NCBI GenBank assembly: GCA_905479615.1
Contig: CAJQNH010000171.1
Coordinates: 1 to 6,715, forward strand
Reading direction: 5' to 3'
Source of the DNA: an uncultured Eudoraea sp.
GTDB lineage: Bacteria; Bacteroidota; Bacteroidia; Flavobacteriales; Flavobacteriaceae
DNA: 6,715 nucleotides
The notes under the pieces were generated by a model, which was not told where the DNA came from, searched no databases, and saw nothing but the letters and a program-made list of their open reading frames with translations. How positions within the stretch are numbered: the stretch's first letter is position 1; each line of letters begins with the position of its first letter. A program made the translations under genes and the position numbers. Positions 1-4,330 of this stretch are shown in pieces.

Positions 1-2
1 GT

Positions 3-671
3 ATTTTAATTGCACTTCAGATTAATAATTGGAACGAACAGAGGAAAGAACGCATTCAAGAAAAAATATTCCTTAAGCGTTTTGAAGTTGAATTAAACAC
101 CAATCTAGAAAACATTTTGACCGCTATTTCTTTAAATAAAAGCCGTATTCATCGTGCTGATTTTTTGTTGAGAACGATAGATAAACCACAGCTGGCCGTA
201 GATTCTTCGAGTTACTTTATGAAAAGTATCGAACATGCTGGTTATACCAACATACCGCTTATTTCCGACAATGCTTTTGAAGAACTCAAATCCAGTGGAA
301 ATCTTTCTCTAATTAGTAATGAGATTCTCAGGGCAGCGCTTCAAAAATACTACTCTTGGACGTCATCCGAAGGGCAATATAATTTTCTCCAACAAGACAT
401 TCAGCTTAATTATTCTCACCTTAAACAGGGCATTTTTACAACAAGTCAAGTTATAGATATGGGTGATTATTATATATCCAAAAATTATAGTGCGATTGAG
501 GCAAAAGAAACATTTGAACGCATGTTGAACAAACCCAAATTTTTAGAGTTCATACCCTATGTTATTCAAAACAAGTTGGGGGCTGAAAAAAGTTATGACA
601 ATATCTATAATCAGGCCAAAGCCTTAATAATATTGCTTAAAGCAGAATTAGACACACAAACTGATGATTAA
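3..671 (+). CDS. DUF6090-type single-pass membrane protein, 5' end outside window
   Basis: The open frame enters from the left edge and stops with TAA at 669-671, leaving 222 visible residues. The first visible residues, ILIALQINNWNEQRKER, are the end of a membrane helix and the INNWNE signature that follows it in DUF6090 proteins of Bacteroidota. The same block occurs in the complete paralogue at 789-1502, so about 30 N-terminal residues are probably missing. The rest is a soluble, mostly helical domain. It contains a conserved-looking stretch, AFEELKSSGNLSLISNEILR, which has a weaker counterpart in the neighbour (GYESLKTYGRNLITNDTIR). A TTG at 117 is only an internal leucine codon, because the homologous frame runs on upstream. 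The family is named from recall of its N-terminal signature. Its function is unknown, and it is likely an inner-membrane protein with a large soluble C-terminal part. Confidence 0.85.
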   Translation: MLIALQINNWNEQRKERIQEKIFLKRFEVELNTNLENILTAISLNKSRIHRADFLLRTIDKPQLAVDSSSYFMKSIEHAGYTNIPLISDNAFEELKSSGNLSLISNEILRAALQKYYSWTSSEGQYNFLQQDIQLNYSHLKQGIFTTSQVIDMGDYYISKNYSAIEAKETFERMLNKPKFLEFIPYVIQNKLGAEKSYDNIYNQAKALIILLKAELDTQTDD

Positions 672-689
672 AATCTTCAGCAAAAGCCA

Positions 690-746
690 ATGATAAATTT
701 CTTTAGAGGACAGAGCGTTAAAAAAACATTCAGTGAATGTTTTTAG
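690..746 (+). pseudogene. Broken duplicate of a DUF6090 gene start (18 codons)
   Basis: An ATG at 690 opens MINFFRGQSVKKTFSECF and stops at TAG 744-746. The first six residues, MINFFR, are identical to the start of the real gene at 789, and the bases just upstream also match (AGCAAAAGCCA at 679 against AGCAAAAACT at 779). About 25 bases around the start codon are therefore present twice, roughly 100 bases apart. The first copy runs into a palindromic repeat and terminates. This looks like a leftover from insertion of the repeat with duplication of its target, or from an abortive tandem duplication. Whether it is translated is unknown. It could act as a short upstream reading frame. Confidence 0.5.
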
Positions 747-772
747 CGAATGGGCCAGCCTGCCGCGCTGGC
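711..772. repeat. Palindromic REP-like repeat between the two DUF6090 genes
   Basis: Two inverted repeats sit side by side. The first has arms AAAAACATTCA (722-732) and TGAATGTTTTT (734-744) around one base, a perfect 11-bp match. The second has arms GCCAGC (754-759) and GCTGGC (767-772) around a GC-rich 7-base loop. The abrupt switch from AT-rich to GC-rich sequence inside a short gap is typical of a dispersed intergenic repeat. I have an impression of similar elements next to DUF6090 genes in flavobacteria, but cannot verify copy number here. The transcript would fold into two hairpins just ahead of the next start codon. Confidence 0.55.
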
Positions 773-788
773 GTTTAAAGCAAAAACT

Positions 789-1502
789 ATGATTAATTTT
801 TTCAGACGCATCCGCAAAAAACTCGCAGATGATAACAAGCCGTTGAAATACATGAGGTATGCACTTGGTGAGATACTTTTGGTGGTTGTGGGAATTTTGA
901 TTGCTTTAACCATCAACAATAAAAACGAGGCCCGAAAAACAAAACAATTTGAATATGAAATTTTATTGGATATTTCGATTTCAATGGATGAAAATTTTGC
1001 TTCGCTTAACAGGTGTTTAAATGGCAGTAAAAAAGCAATTCGATCTGCTAATATCATTCTCCAATTTTTAGAAGAAAATTTGCCTTATCATGATTCACTT
1101 GATGTCCATTTCTCAACATCTTTAGAATGGTGTAGTCTATCATTAACGAATGCTGGATACGAAAGCCTTAAAACCTATGGTAGAAACCTTATAACAAATG
1201 ACACCATTAGAGAAAATTTAGGCGTCTACGATTCAGGCTGGATTGAGACCTTGGCGCAAAGACAAGAAGATTATTTCTACAATACGGCTTCTCCGGTTCT
1301 AATAGGATTATTTGAAAAAGTTGCCATGCGAACTGAAATGAAACCCTTTAACTACGAAGAACTAAAAAATTCAAACTCGTATATTAGTATACTCAAAACT
1401 TCTAAGGCGTACCGAGAAGATCAAGTATATTGGTATACAGAATGGCAAATATTCCTTACAAATACTTATGAGTTGATCAATAGAGAATTGAAAAAGAAAT
1501 AA
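789..1502 (+). CDS. DUF6090-type single-pass membrane protein (237 aa)
   Basis: I start this gene at ATG 789, where the protein begins MINFFRRIRKKLADDNKP. An in-frame ATG 13 codons earlier (750) lies inside the palindromic repeat and would add an unrelated GC-rich N-terminus. Residues 1-24 are basic. Residues 25-41 form one membrane helix (ALGEILLVVVGILIALT), followed by INNKNEAR, the family's INNWNE block with K in place of W. Residues 50-237 are soluble and charged. The overall plan matches DUF6090 proteins of Bacteroidota, which often occur in tandem and have no established function. The gene follows its paralogue after 117 bases with the repeat in between. It is clearly diverged from the paralogue, so the duplication is not recent. 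The stop is TAA at 1500-1502. Confidence 0.87.
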   Translation: MINFFRRIRKKLADDNKPLKYMRYALGEILLVVVGILIALTINNKNEARKTKQFEYEILLDISISMDENFASLNRCLNGSKKAIRSANIILQFLEENLPYHDSLDVHFSTSLEWCSLSLTNAGYESLKTYGRNLITNDTIRENLGVYDSGWIETLAQRQEDYFYNTASPVLIGLFEKVAMRTEMKPFNYEELKNSNSYISILKTSKAYREDQVYWYTEWQIFLTNTYELINRELKKK

Positions 1503-1541
1503 CGAAAGGCTAACAACGTATCCTATGGAAAGCCATAGTCC

Positions 1542-1564
1542 AGTTCCTAAAAAAGAACTTTTTT
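1542..1564 (+). terminator. Possible intrinsic terminator after the DUF6090 pair
   Basis: A 5-bp stem AGTTC (1542-1546) / GAACT (1555-1559) with an A-rich 8-base loop is followed at once by five T on the + strand. It lies about 40 bases after the stop of the DUF6090 gene. The stem is short, so this is a weak candidate. A second small hairpin, CTATGG/CCATAG (1523-1528 / 1533-1538), precedes it. Confidence 0.4.
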
Positions 1565-1829
1565 CAAGACATTCGTTTTCCTCTTTGTTTGGTTCTTATA
1601 ATCAGACGTTTCACAGCACTTCCCACAGATGTAGTTAGGGCAAATATGTAACTAAGAATTAATGATATAACATCATTTATGGGCTAGCTGTTTTTTCTGA
1701 ATTTGGAAAGGTAATTGCCATCAGAAAATCTAGACATGTCAATTCGTCTTGAACTGACGCTGTTTTACTTTCTACATTGTTTAACGTCAGCAAAAAGTGA
1801 ACTCTTTAGGTTAAATTATAAGAGAGTGT
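1565..1829. other. Intergenic stretch with no supported gene
   Basis: I find no convincing gene in this AT-rich gap between convergent genes. Two short minus-strand frames without start codons are protein-like. One (1564-1683, 39 codons) would encode a hydrophobic segment followed by a basic tail. The other (1547-1651, 34 codons) contains four cysteines. They overlap each other, so at most one can be a remnant. A 6-bp inverted repeat, CTGACG (1754-1759) / CGTCAG (1785-1790), lies downstream of the minus-strand gene. An AT hairpin (AAATTATA 1813-1820 / TATAATTT 1831-1838) overlaps that gene's stop codon. It lacks a clear T tract and is at best a weak transcript end. Confidence 0.5.
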
Positions 1830-2261
1830 TTATAATTTTACTGTCAATCCAAGACCACCTGTTGCGCCTTGAGTGCTTCCTCCGCCAAGTTCCAAATAAA
1901 CCCCCCATTTATCATTCCAAAACCATCTTCCACCTACATGAAGACCTATATCAAAATCACTATCTTTATTATCATTTCCGCTGTAAATTGCATAACCAGC
2001 ACCAACACCACCATAAACATCCCAAGACTCATTTGTTAACTCAAATAAATTATCAAAATAGTAATTTCCCTTAACATTTAATGTTATCCAATTGAGATCA
2101 AAATTAGTCGATGCACCAGGGGCAATTGTAATATTTTCATGTACTGGAATTTCGTAATTAACCCCTATAAGGCCAAAATTTAATTCCCTTCTTGCTTGAC
2201 TAAAAACATTAACAACAAAGAATGTGAATACGAACGCACATAAAAAAGATATTTTTTTCAT
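1830..2261 (-). CDS. Secreted small outer-membrane beta-barrel-like protein (143 aa)
   Basis: The N-terminus is a signal peptide: MKK, a hydrophobic core at residues 5-19, and a likely cleavage site near FSQA (20-23). The mature part is rich in glycine and aromatic residues, with short alternating hydrophobic/polar strands such as NVKGNYYFD (62-70), WDVYGGVGAGYAIYSG (80-95), FDIGLHVGGRWFW (103-115) and WGVYLELGGG (119-128). It ends GLGLTVKL, a final beta-strand as in outer-membrane barrels. The pattern resembles the small barrel proteins annotated as DUF6646 or 'outer membrane beta-barrel protein' in flavobacteria. At about 120 mature residues it would make a small barrel of around eight strands. 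The function is unknown. It appears to be transcribed alone, with a candidate promoter at 2309-2316 and an AT hairpin at its stop codon. Confidence 0.82.
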   Translation of the reverse strand: MKKISFLCAFVFTFFVVNVFSQARRELNFGLIGVNYEIPVHENITIAPGASTNFDLNWITLNVKGNYYFDNLFELTNESWDVYGGVGAGYAIYSGNDNKDSDFDIGLHVGGRWFWNDKWGVYLELGGGSTQGATGGLGLTVKL

Positions 2262-2308
2262 AAGGATAAATTTAAATTATTGTAGAATTAATATTTTTAT
2301 TGACCAAG

Positions 2309-2316
2309 CAAAAATA
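2309..2316 (-). promoter_or_regulatory. Candidate -7 element (TATTTTTG) for the beta-barrel gene
   Basis: On the minus strand TATTTTTG matches the Bacteroidota -7 consensus TAnnTTTG exactly and lies 47 bases upstream of the ATG at 2261. No clear TTG -33 element stands at the usual distance, so the site rests on the -7 match alone in AT-rich DNA. Confidence 0.35.
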
Positions 2317-2372
2317 CTATCTTTTTTTTAGTATAAATAATTAATTTAGATTTGGAGGTATTTATTTTAAAT

Positions 2373-2498
2373 ATGGCCCTCTACGAATACAAGATGTTTT
2401 CCGAATATGAGCAGTTCGATACTGTATTTGCAAAAGGCAAGTTCCTGGATATTCATATTGATGGAAATATAGAGTACGCCCTTTATAAAGAAGATTAG
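2373..2498 (+). pseudogene. Truncated small hypothetical protein (41 codons)
   Basis: ATG 2373 to TAG 2496-2498 encodes a 41-aa peptide beginning MALYEYKMFSEYEQFDTVFA and ending NIEYALYKED. The composition is protein-like, with acidic and aromatic residues and a GGAGG at 2354-2358 upstream. It resembles, from memory, the N-terminal half of a small (around 80 aa) Bacteroidota hypothetical family that starts M-x-[LY]-Y-[EQ]-[FY] and continues past an ALYAL-like segment. Here the similarity would stop right after ALY, and none of the three following frames restores it. I therefore read it as a truncated copy; it could instead be an intact small gene. It sits just before the recombinase remnant, which points toward it from the other strand. 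Confidence 0.45.
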
Positions 2499-2577
2499 TG
2501 TGCAGTTAAGAATGACCTGAAAATTGACGCTAAAACGATATGCTATATGCTAAGCGGAGTAAAACTAAAATTTCATT

Positions 2578-2703
2578 TCAGCCTATTAGCTTCTTTGAGA
2601 TCCTCCCTATCTCCTCACTAACCCTTTTTTGTGCAACCTTCCCATAATACTCTTGCGTGATTATCATCATATCTAATGTTATGAGCCATTTTAAAGAAGA
2701 TTT
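2578..2703 (-). pseudogene. Probable remnant of a tyrosine recombinase C-terminus
   Basis: This minus-strand frame ends at TGA 2578-2580. It contains TQEYYGKVAQKRVSEEIGRI followed by SKKLIG. That matches the last segment of Bacteroidota phage-type integrases, where the nucleophilic tyrosine lies in a TTQxYA+V motif followed by a (K/R)xSE(D/E)M..L helix. A neighbouring frame just upstream reads MAHNIRYDD, which may be a frameshifted trace of the preceding LGHxNI motif. No other recombinase part is present, since the 137-aa gene immediately upstream is unrelated, so only about 40 codons survive. It would be inactive: the catalytic Arg-His-Arg region is missing. The identification rests on motif recall over a short stretch. 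Confidence 0.42.
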
Positions 2704-3115
2704 ATTCTTCAAACTTTATCACTTCAACAAAAGGAATTTCTACTTCATTTGAATAAAAGACTTCTTTTTCAAAATCTGCATCTGTAATTGCATAACGTCT
2801 TCTAACATCTGTTCCATTATTTACATAAATATAGATATCCTTTATCTTCCACGTTTCGGTATAATAACTTTCGTGTATTGTCAAAATCAATCTTAATCCA
2901 GACTCAATATGTATCATGTCGCTATCTGACATACCATAGATATGGTCCATTTCCTTTTGTTGGCTACTTTTTTCTGGTCTGCGAACGGGAATATGCTTAA
3001 ACTTATTTTTATCATATAATATGAAATCAACTTTGTCATTGATAATCCATTCCATTTCCATTTTTAGTCCAATTTTAGCTAAAAATTTGTCTTGGATGGT
3101 TAAGTCATTTTCCAT
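2702..3115 (-). CDS. Hypothetical protein, 137 aa, cytoplasmic
   Basis: I do not recognise this family. The protein starts MENDLTIQDKFLAKIGLKME at ATG 3113-3115 and ends VEVIKFEE. It has no signal peptide, no membrane helix and no cysteine. The first 20 residues look helical. The rest alternates strands rich in Ile, Tyr and charged residues (for example LRLILTIHESYYTETWKIKD and IYIYVNNGTDVRRRYAIT), suggesting a small alpha/beta or beta-rich fold. The C-terminus is acidic. It lies 68 bases downstream of the lipoprotein gene on the same strand, separated by an inverted-repeat motif, so co-transcription is uncertain. Small single genes of this kind are common in accessory regions. An immunity or toxin-partner role is possible but unsupported. 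Confidence 0.7.
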   Translation of the reverse strand: MENDLTIQDKFLAKIGLKMEMEWIINDKVDFILYDKNKFKHIPVRRPEKSSQQKEMDHIYGMSDSDMIHIESGLRLILTIHESYYTETWKIKDIYIYVNNGTDVRRRYAITDADFEKEVFYSNEVEIPFVEVIKFEE

Positions 3116-3156
3116 ATTCTAATAATTTTCACCATAGTTTCATTTCATTTTAATTG

Positions 3157-3178
3157 ATCATAACGTGTTGGCTATGAT
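3157..3178. repeat. Hairpin carrying the left arm of a gene-flanking inverted repeat
   Basis: ATCATA (3157-3162) and TATGAT (3173-3178) form a 6-bp stem around a 10-base loop. Overlapping it, ATAACGTGTTGGC (3160-3172) is the imperfect inverted partner of GCACAACTCGTTAT at 3699-3712, on the other side of the lipoprotein gene. The hairpin begins 6 bases after that gene's last base and could also serve as a transcript end, though no T tract follows. Confidence 0.4.
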
Positions 3179-3183
3179 TTATT

Positions 3184-3666
3184 CTATTTTTTCTTTTCAG
3201 GAAACCAGGTGTCTCGTAATATTTTCCATTTTCCATCATCTTTTTTCCAGACCAATAAATATCTTCCACGGCCAACAACTTTTCCGTTTGTATATGACCA
3301 AATTCCTGTTCCGTCTTCCACAACTAATTGGTCGTTTCCCCATAATTTTGTGGTTTTAAAACTTGAGCCAGTGATACTGTCTCTAATCATACTTCCAAAA
3401 ACCTTGGTAATATTATTTCTGCCAACAGTGGATGGAATTATTTCAGCATCCATCATATACATTTCTCCCAATGCAATGGAGTCTCCATTTTGTAAATGAT
3501 TTTCGTATTCCCGAAGACGCAATTCAATTTCTTTTTCAAGAGTTGATAAATTGGTTTGTTCAGGTTCTGCACCCTTTTTAGCGACTTTTTGGTCACAACT
3601 CGTAAAGGAAATCAATGCTATTAATATGGTGGAAAATAGAGTAATACTTACTTTTCTTTTATTCAT
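3184..3666 (-). CDS. Lipoprotein with NTF2/SnoaL-like (DUF4440-type) domain, 160 aa
   Basis: Residues 1-24 form a lipoprotein signal: MNKRK, a hydrophobic core, then FTSC with the lipidated cysteine at position 24. Residues 25-43 are a polar linker. Residues 44-153 fit the cone-shaped NTF2-like fold of SnoaL/DUF4440 proteins. They have an amphipathic first helix (EKEIELRLREYENHLQNGD), the 'size of the task' segment ALGEMYMMDAEIIPSTVGR, a long helix, and closing strands ending in LVWKKDDGKWKILRDTWFP. The final W-K-I-x-R-D-x-W pattern is characteristic of this superfamily. Members range from enzymes to ligand-binding proteins, so the substrate cannot be inferred. It is presumably anchored in a cell-envelope membrane. 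The gene stands alone between two inverted-repeat motifs. The stop is TAA at 3184-3186. Confidence 0.85.
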   Translation of the reverse strand: MNKRKVSITLFSTILIALISFTSCDQKVAKKGAEPEQTNLSTLEKEIELRLREYENHLQNGDSIALGEMYMMDAEIIPSTVGRNNITKVFGSMIRDSITGSSFKTTKLWGNDQLVVEDGTGIWSYTNGKVVGRGRYLLVWKKDDGKWKILRDTWFPEKKK

Positions 3667-3942
3667 TGTAGTCTATTTAATTAGTTTTTTCAGCTTATGC
3701 ACAACTCGTTATATGCGTACTAATATACCTTTTTATCGCAAAAGTATTTCGGATAAGAACACCTATTATGACTTTGTATCAAGATACTTAAAACATGCTT
3801 CTGGTTTCAATAAAGTTGATTCGTTTTGGTAGATTTCGCAAGACCTGTTACTTAAAACAAACAATGTTTATTTTAGGTTGAAATGAGGTAAAAAGCAAGG
3901 AAAATAAGGCTGGCTGTAAGCGTAGTTGTAAACATTAGGTAT
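3667..3942. other. Intergenic stretch with no supported gene; right arm of gene-flanking repeat
   Basis: GCACAACTCGTTAT at 3699-3712 is the right-hand partner of the inverted repeat at 3160-3172, so the pair encloses the lipoprotein gene. The remainder is AT-rich. A minus-strand frame without an ATG (3766-3867, 33 codons, ending KPEACFKYLDTKS) reads like the tail of a protein. A 20-aa hydrophobic frame (ATG 3933-3935 back to TAA 3873-3875) also exists. Neither has support beyond composition, and I do not call them genes. Confidence 0.45.
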
Positions 3943-3973
3943 AAAAAAAGGAGATACATTTCTGCAACTCCTT
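3943..3973 (-). terminator. Intrinsic terminator (minus strand) after a tRNA-end-like sequence
   Basis: Read on the minus strand, AAGGAG and CTCCTT (3968-3973 and 3948-3953) form a 6-bp stem with a 14-base loop, followed by five further T (3947-3943). It stands 9 bases after the direct repeat at 3983-3998, a spacing often seen between a tRNA 3' end and its terminator. Confidence 0.5.
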
Positions 3974-3982
3974 GATTATCAT

Positions 3983-3998
3983 TGTGGTCTCACCTGGG
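3983..3998 (-). repeat. Direct repeat copy 1, resembling a tRNA 3' end
   Basis: TGTGGTCTCACCTGGG recurs exactly at 4167-4182. On the minus strand it reads CCCAGGTGAGACCACA. This has the layout of a tRNA T-stem 3' half (CCAGG), a 7-base acceptor strand (TGAGACC) and a discriminator A. The upstream minus-strand sequence (CGAACTAA) partly resembles a T-loop, but no D-arm, anticodon arm or 5' acceptor strand can be fitted. I read it as a tRNA 3'-end fragment or an attachment-site relic. The similarity to tRNA is by eye. Confidence 0.45.
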
Positions 3999-4052
3999 TT
4001 AGTTCGCTATGCTTATGGACCAGATAAGTGCCGCTGCTGCAAATAGAAAACT

Positions 4053-4079
4053 ACACTTTGCCTGCGCAAAGTGTTTTTT
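4053..4079 (+). terminator. Strong hairpin with T tract
   Basis: ACACTTTGC (4053-4061) and GCAAAGTGT (4066-4074) form a perfect 9-bp stem with loop CTGC, followed by five more T on the + strand. No + strand gene ends just upstream, so what it terminates is unclear. On the minus strand it is followed by a 4-base T run interrupted at its start, so weak bidirectional action is possible. Confidence 0.6.
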
Positions 4080-4080
4080 A

Positions 4081-4129
4081 CATTCCCGGTACGAAAGCCT
4101 CAACAAGTTGCGCTATCTCCCCGGGAATG
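4081..4129. other. Long-loop stem, part of the structured cluster
   Basis: CATTCCCGG (4081-4089) and CCGGGAATG (4121-4129) are perfect 9-bp complements enclosing 31 bases. The loop contains the small palindrome CAACAAGTTG (4101-4110). On the minus strand the 3' arm leads into GGGGAGATAGCGCAACTTG, which recalls a tRNA acceptor/D-arm start (compare AGCGCAGTTGG), but the remainder does not complete a tRNA. It may be a fused tRNA fragment or part of a folded RNA. Confidence 0.4.
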
Positions 4130-4130
4130 C

Positions 4131-4158
4131 AAAACCCACGCCATTGGGCGTGGGTTTT
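4131..4158. terminator. Perfect 12-bp hairpin terminator, likely bidirectional
   Basis: AAAACCCACGCC (4131-4142) and GGCGTGGGTTTT (4147-4158) form a perfect stem with loop ATTG, ending in four T on both strands. It lies 8 bases from the direct repeat at 4167-4182. This arrangement looks like a minus-strand tRNA 3' end followed by its terminator, as at 3943-3998. Confidence 0.7.
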
Positions 4159-4166
4159 CTGCTTGA

Positions 4167-4182
4167 TGTGGTCTCACCTGGG
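4167..4182 (-). repeat. Direct repeat copy 2, resembling a tRNA 3' end
   Basis: This is an exact second copy of TGTGGTCTCACCTGGG (copy 1 at 3983-3998). With the next bases, the minus strand reads GAGCCCAGGTGAGACCA, fitting the end of a tRNA T-loop, T-stem, acceptor strand and discriminator base more closely than copy 1. The expected T-loop start (GTTC) and the rest of the tRNA are missing. Both copies are preceded on the + strand by TTTCTGC and CTTGA or TTGA, so the similarity extends beyond the 16 bases with gaps. Confidence 0.5.
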
Positions 4183-4198
4183 CTCTCCCATGTGAGAC
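4171..4198. other. 28-base hairpin shaped like a tRNA acceptor/T-arm minihelix
   Basis: GTCTCAC (4171-4177) pairs with GTGAGAC (4192-4198), and inside them TGGG (4179-4182) pairs with CCCA (4187-4190) around CTCT, with a single C/T mismatch. The 7-bp outer stem plus a short inner stem has the proportions of a tRNA acceptor stem stacked on a T-arm, with no D-arm or anticodon arm. It overlaps direct repeat copy 2. Confidence 0.5.
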
Positions 4199-4220
4199 AA
4201 ACTGTCTCTTATTCAGCTAT

Positions 4221-4235
4221 TTGACAACTTGTCAA
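4221..4235. repeat. Palindrome TTGACAA-C-TTGTCAA
   Basis: This is a perfect 7-bp inverted repeat around one base. It could be an operator for a dimeric regulator or part of a transcript end, but no gene start lies next to it on either strand. Confidence 0.4.
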
Positions 4236-4275
4236 CTTTTATATATCCGAATTGCATGCTTTATTACGTCTTCAA

Positions 4276-4296
4276 TTCAATTATAATGTAATTGAA
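4276..4296. repeat. AT-rich inverted repeat downstream of the acetyltransferase-like gene
   Basis: TTCAATTA (4276-4283) and TAATTGAA (4289-4296) form an 8-bp stem with a 5-base loop, 35 bases past the stop of the minus-strand gene at 4331. There is no T tract, so at most it marks a weak 3' end of that transcript. Confidence 0.35.
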
Positions 4297-4330
4297 ATCA
4301 GGATTGCAGAATTATAGTTAAGGAAACAAA

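Noticed and set aside
711..772. CRISPR-like repeat unit
   Set aside because: Only one unit is present, with no regular spacing and no cas genes in the window.
1547..1683. Two overlapping minus-strand micro-frames, one with four cysteines (ICPNYICGKCC) and one hydrophobic with a basic tail
   Set aside because: Neither has a start codon, they overlap in different frames, and no family is recognisable; the cysteine spacing may be chance.
1715..2074. A 119-codon + strand open frame
   Set aside because: It lies largely opposite the beta-barrel gene, and its His/Leu/Tyr-rich composition is that of an antisense frame. The minus-strand gene has a signal peptide and a barrel pattern.
3160..3712. A true integron cassette with a complete attC site
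   Set aside because: The matching half-site expected within about 130 bases on either side is absent and no integron integrase is present; only the inverted-repeat observation is kept.
3766..3867. Minus-strand frame ending KPEACFKYLDTKS, 33 codons
   Set aside because: It has no ATG and no recognised family. It may be a gene tail, but the sequence alone does not support a call.
3873..3935. 20-aa hydrophobic minus-strand frame (MFTTTLTASLIFLAFYLIST)
   Set aside because: It is too short, has no visible promoter or conserved context, and hydrophobic frames arise easily in T-rich DNA.
3985..4060. A complete tRNA gene on the minus strand ending at the first direct repeat
   Set aside because: No 5' acceptor strand, D-arm or anticodon arm fits; the best partner (GGTCC) is only about 36 bases away, too close for a tRNA.
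4009..4224. A 71-codon + strand open frame through the hairpin cluster
   Set aside because: It is made of the arms of the hairpins and the tRNA-like repeat, so its sequence follows from those structures; its low-complexity, cysteine-rich start is not protein-like.
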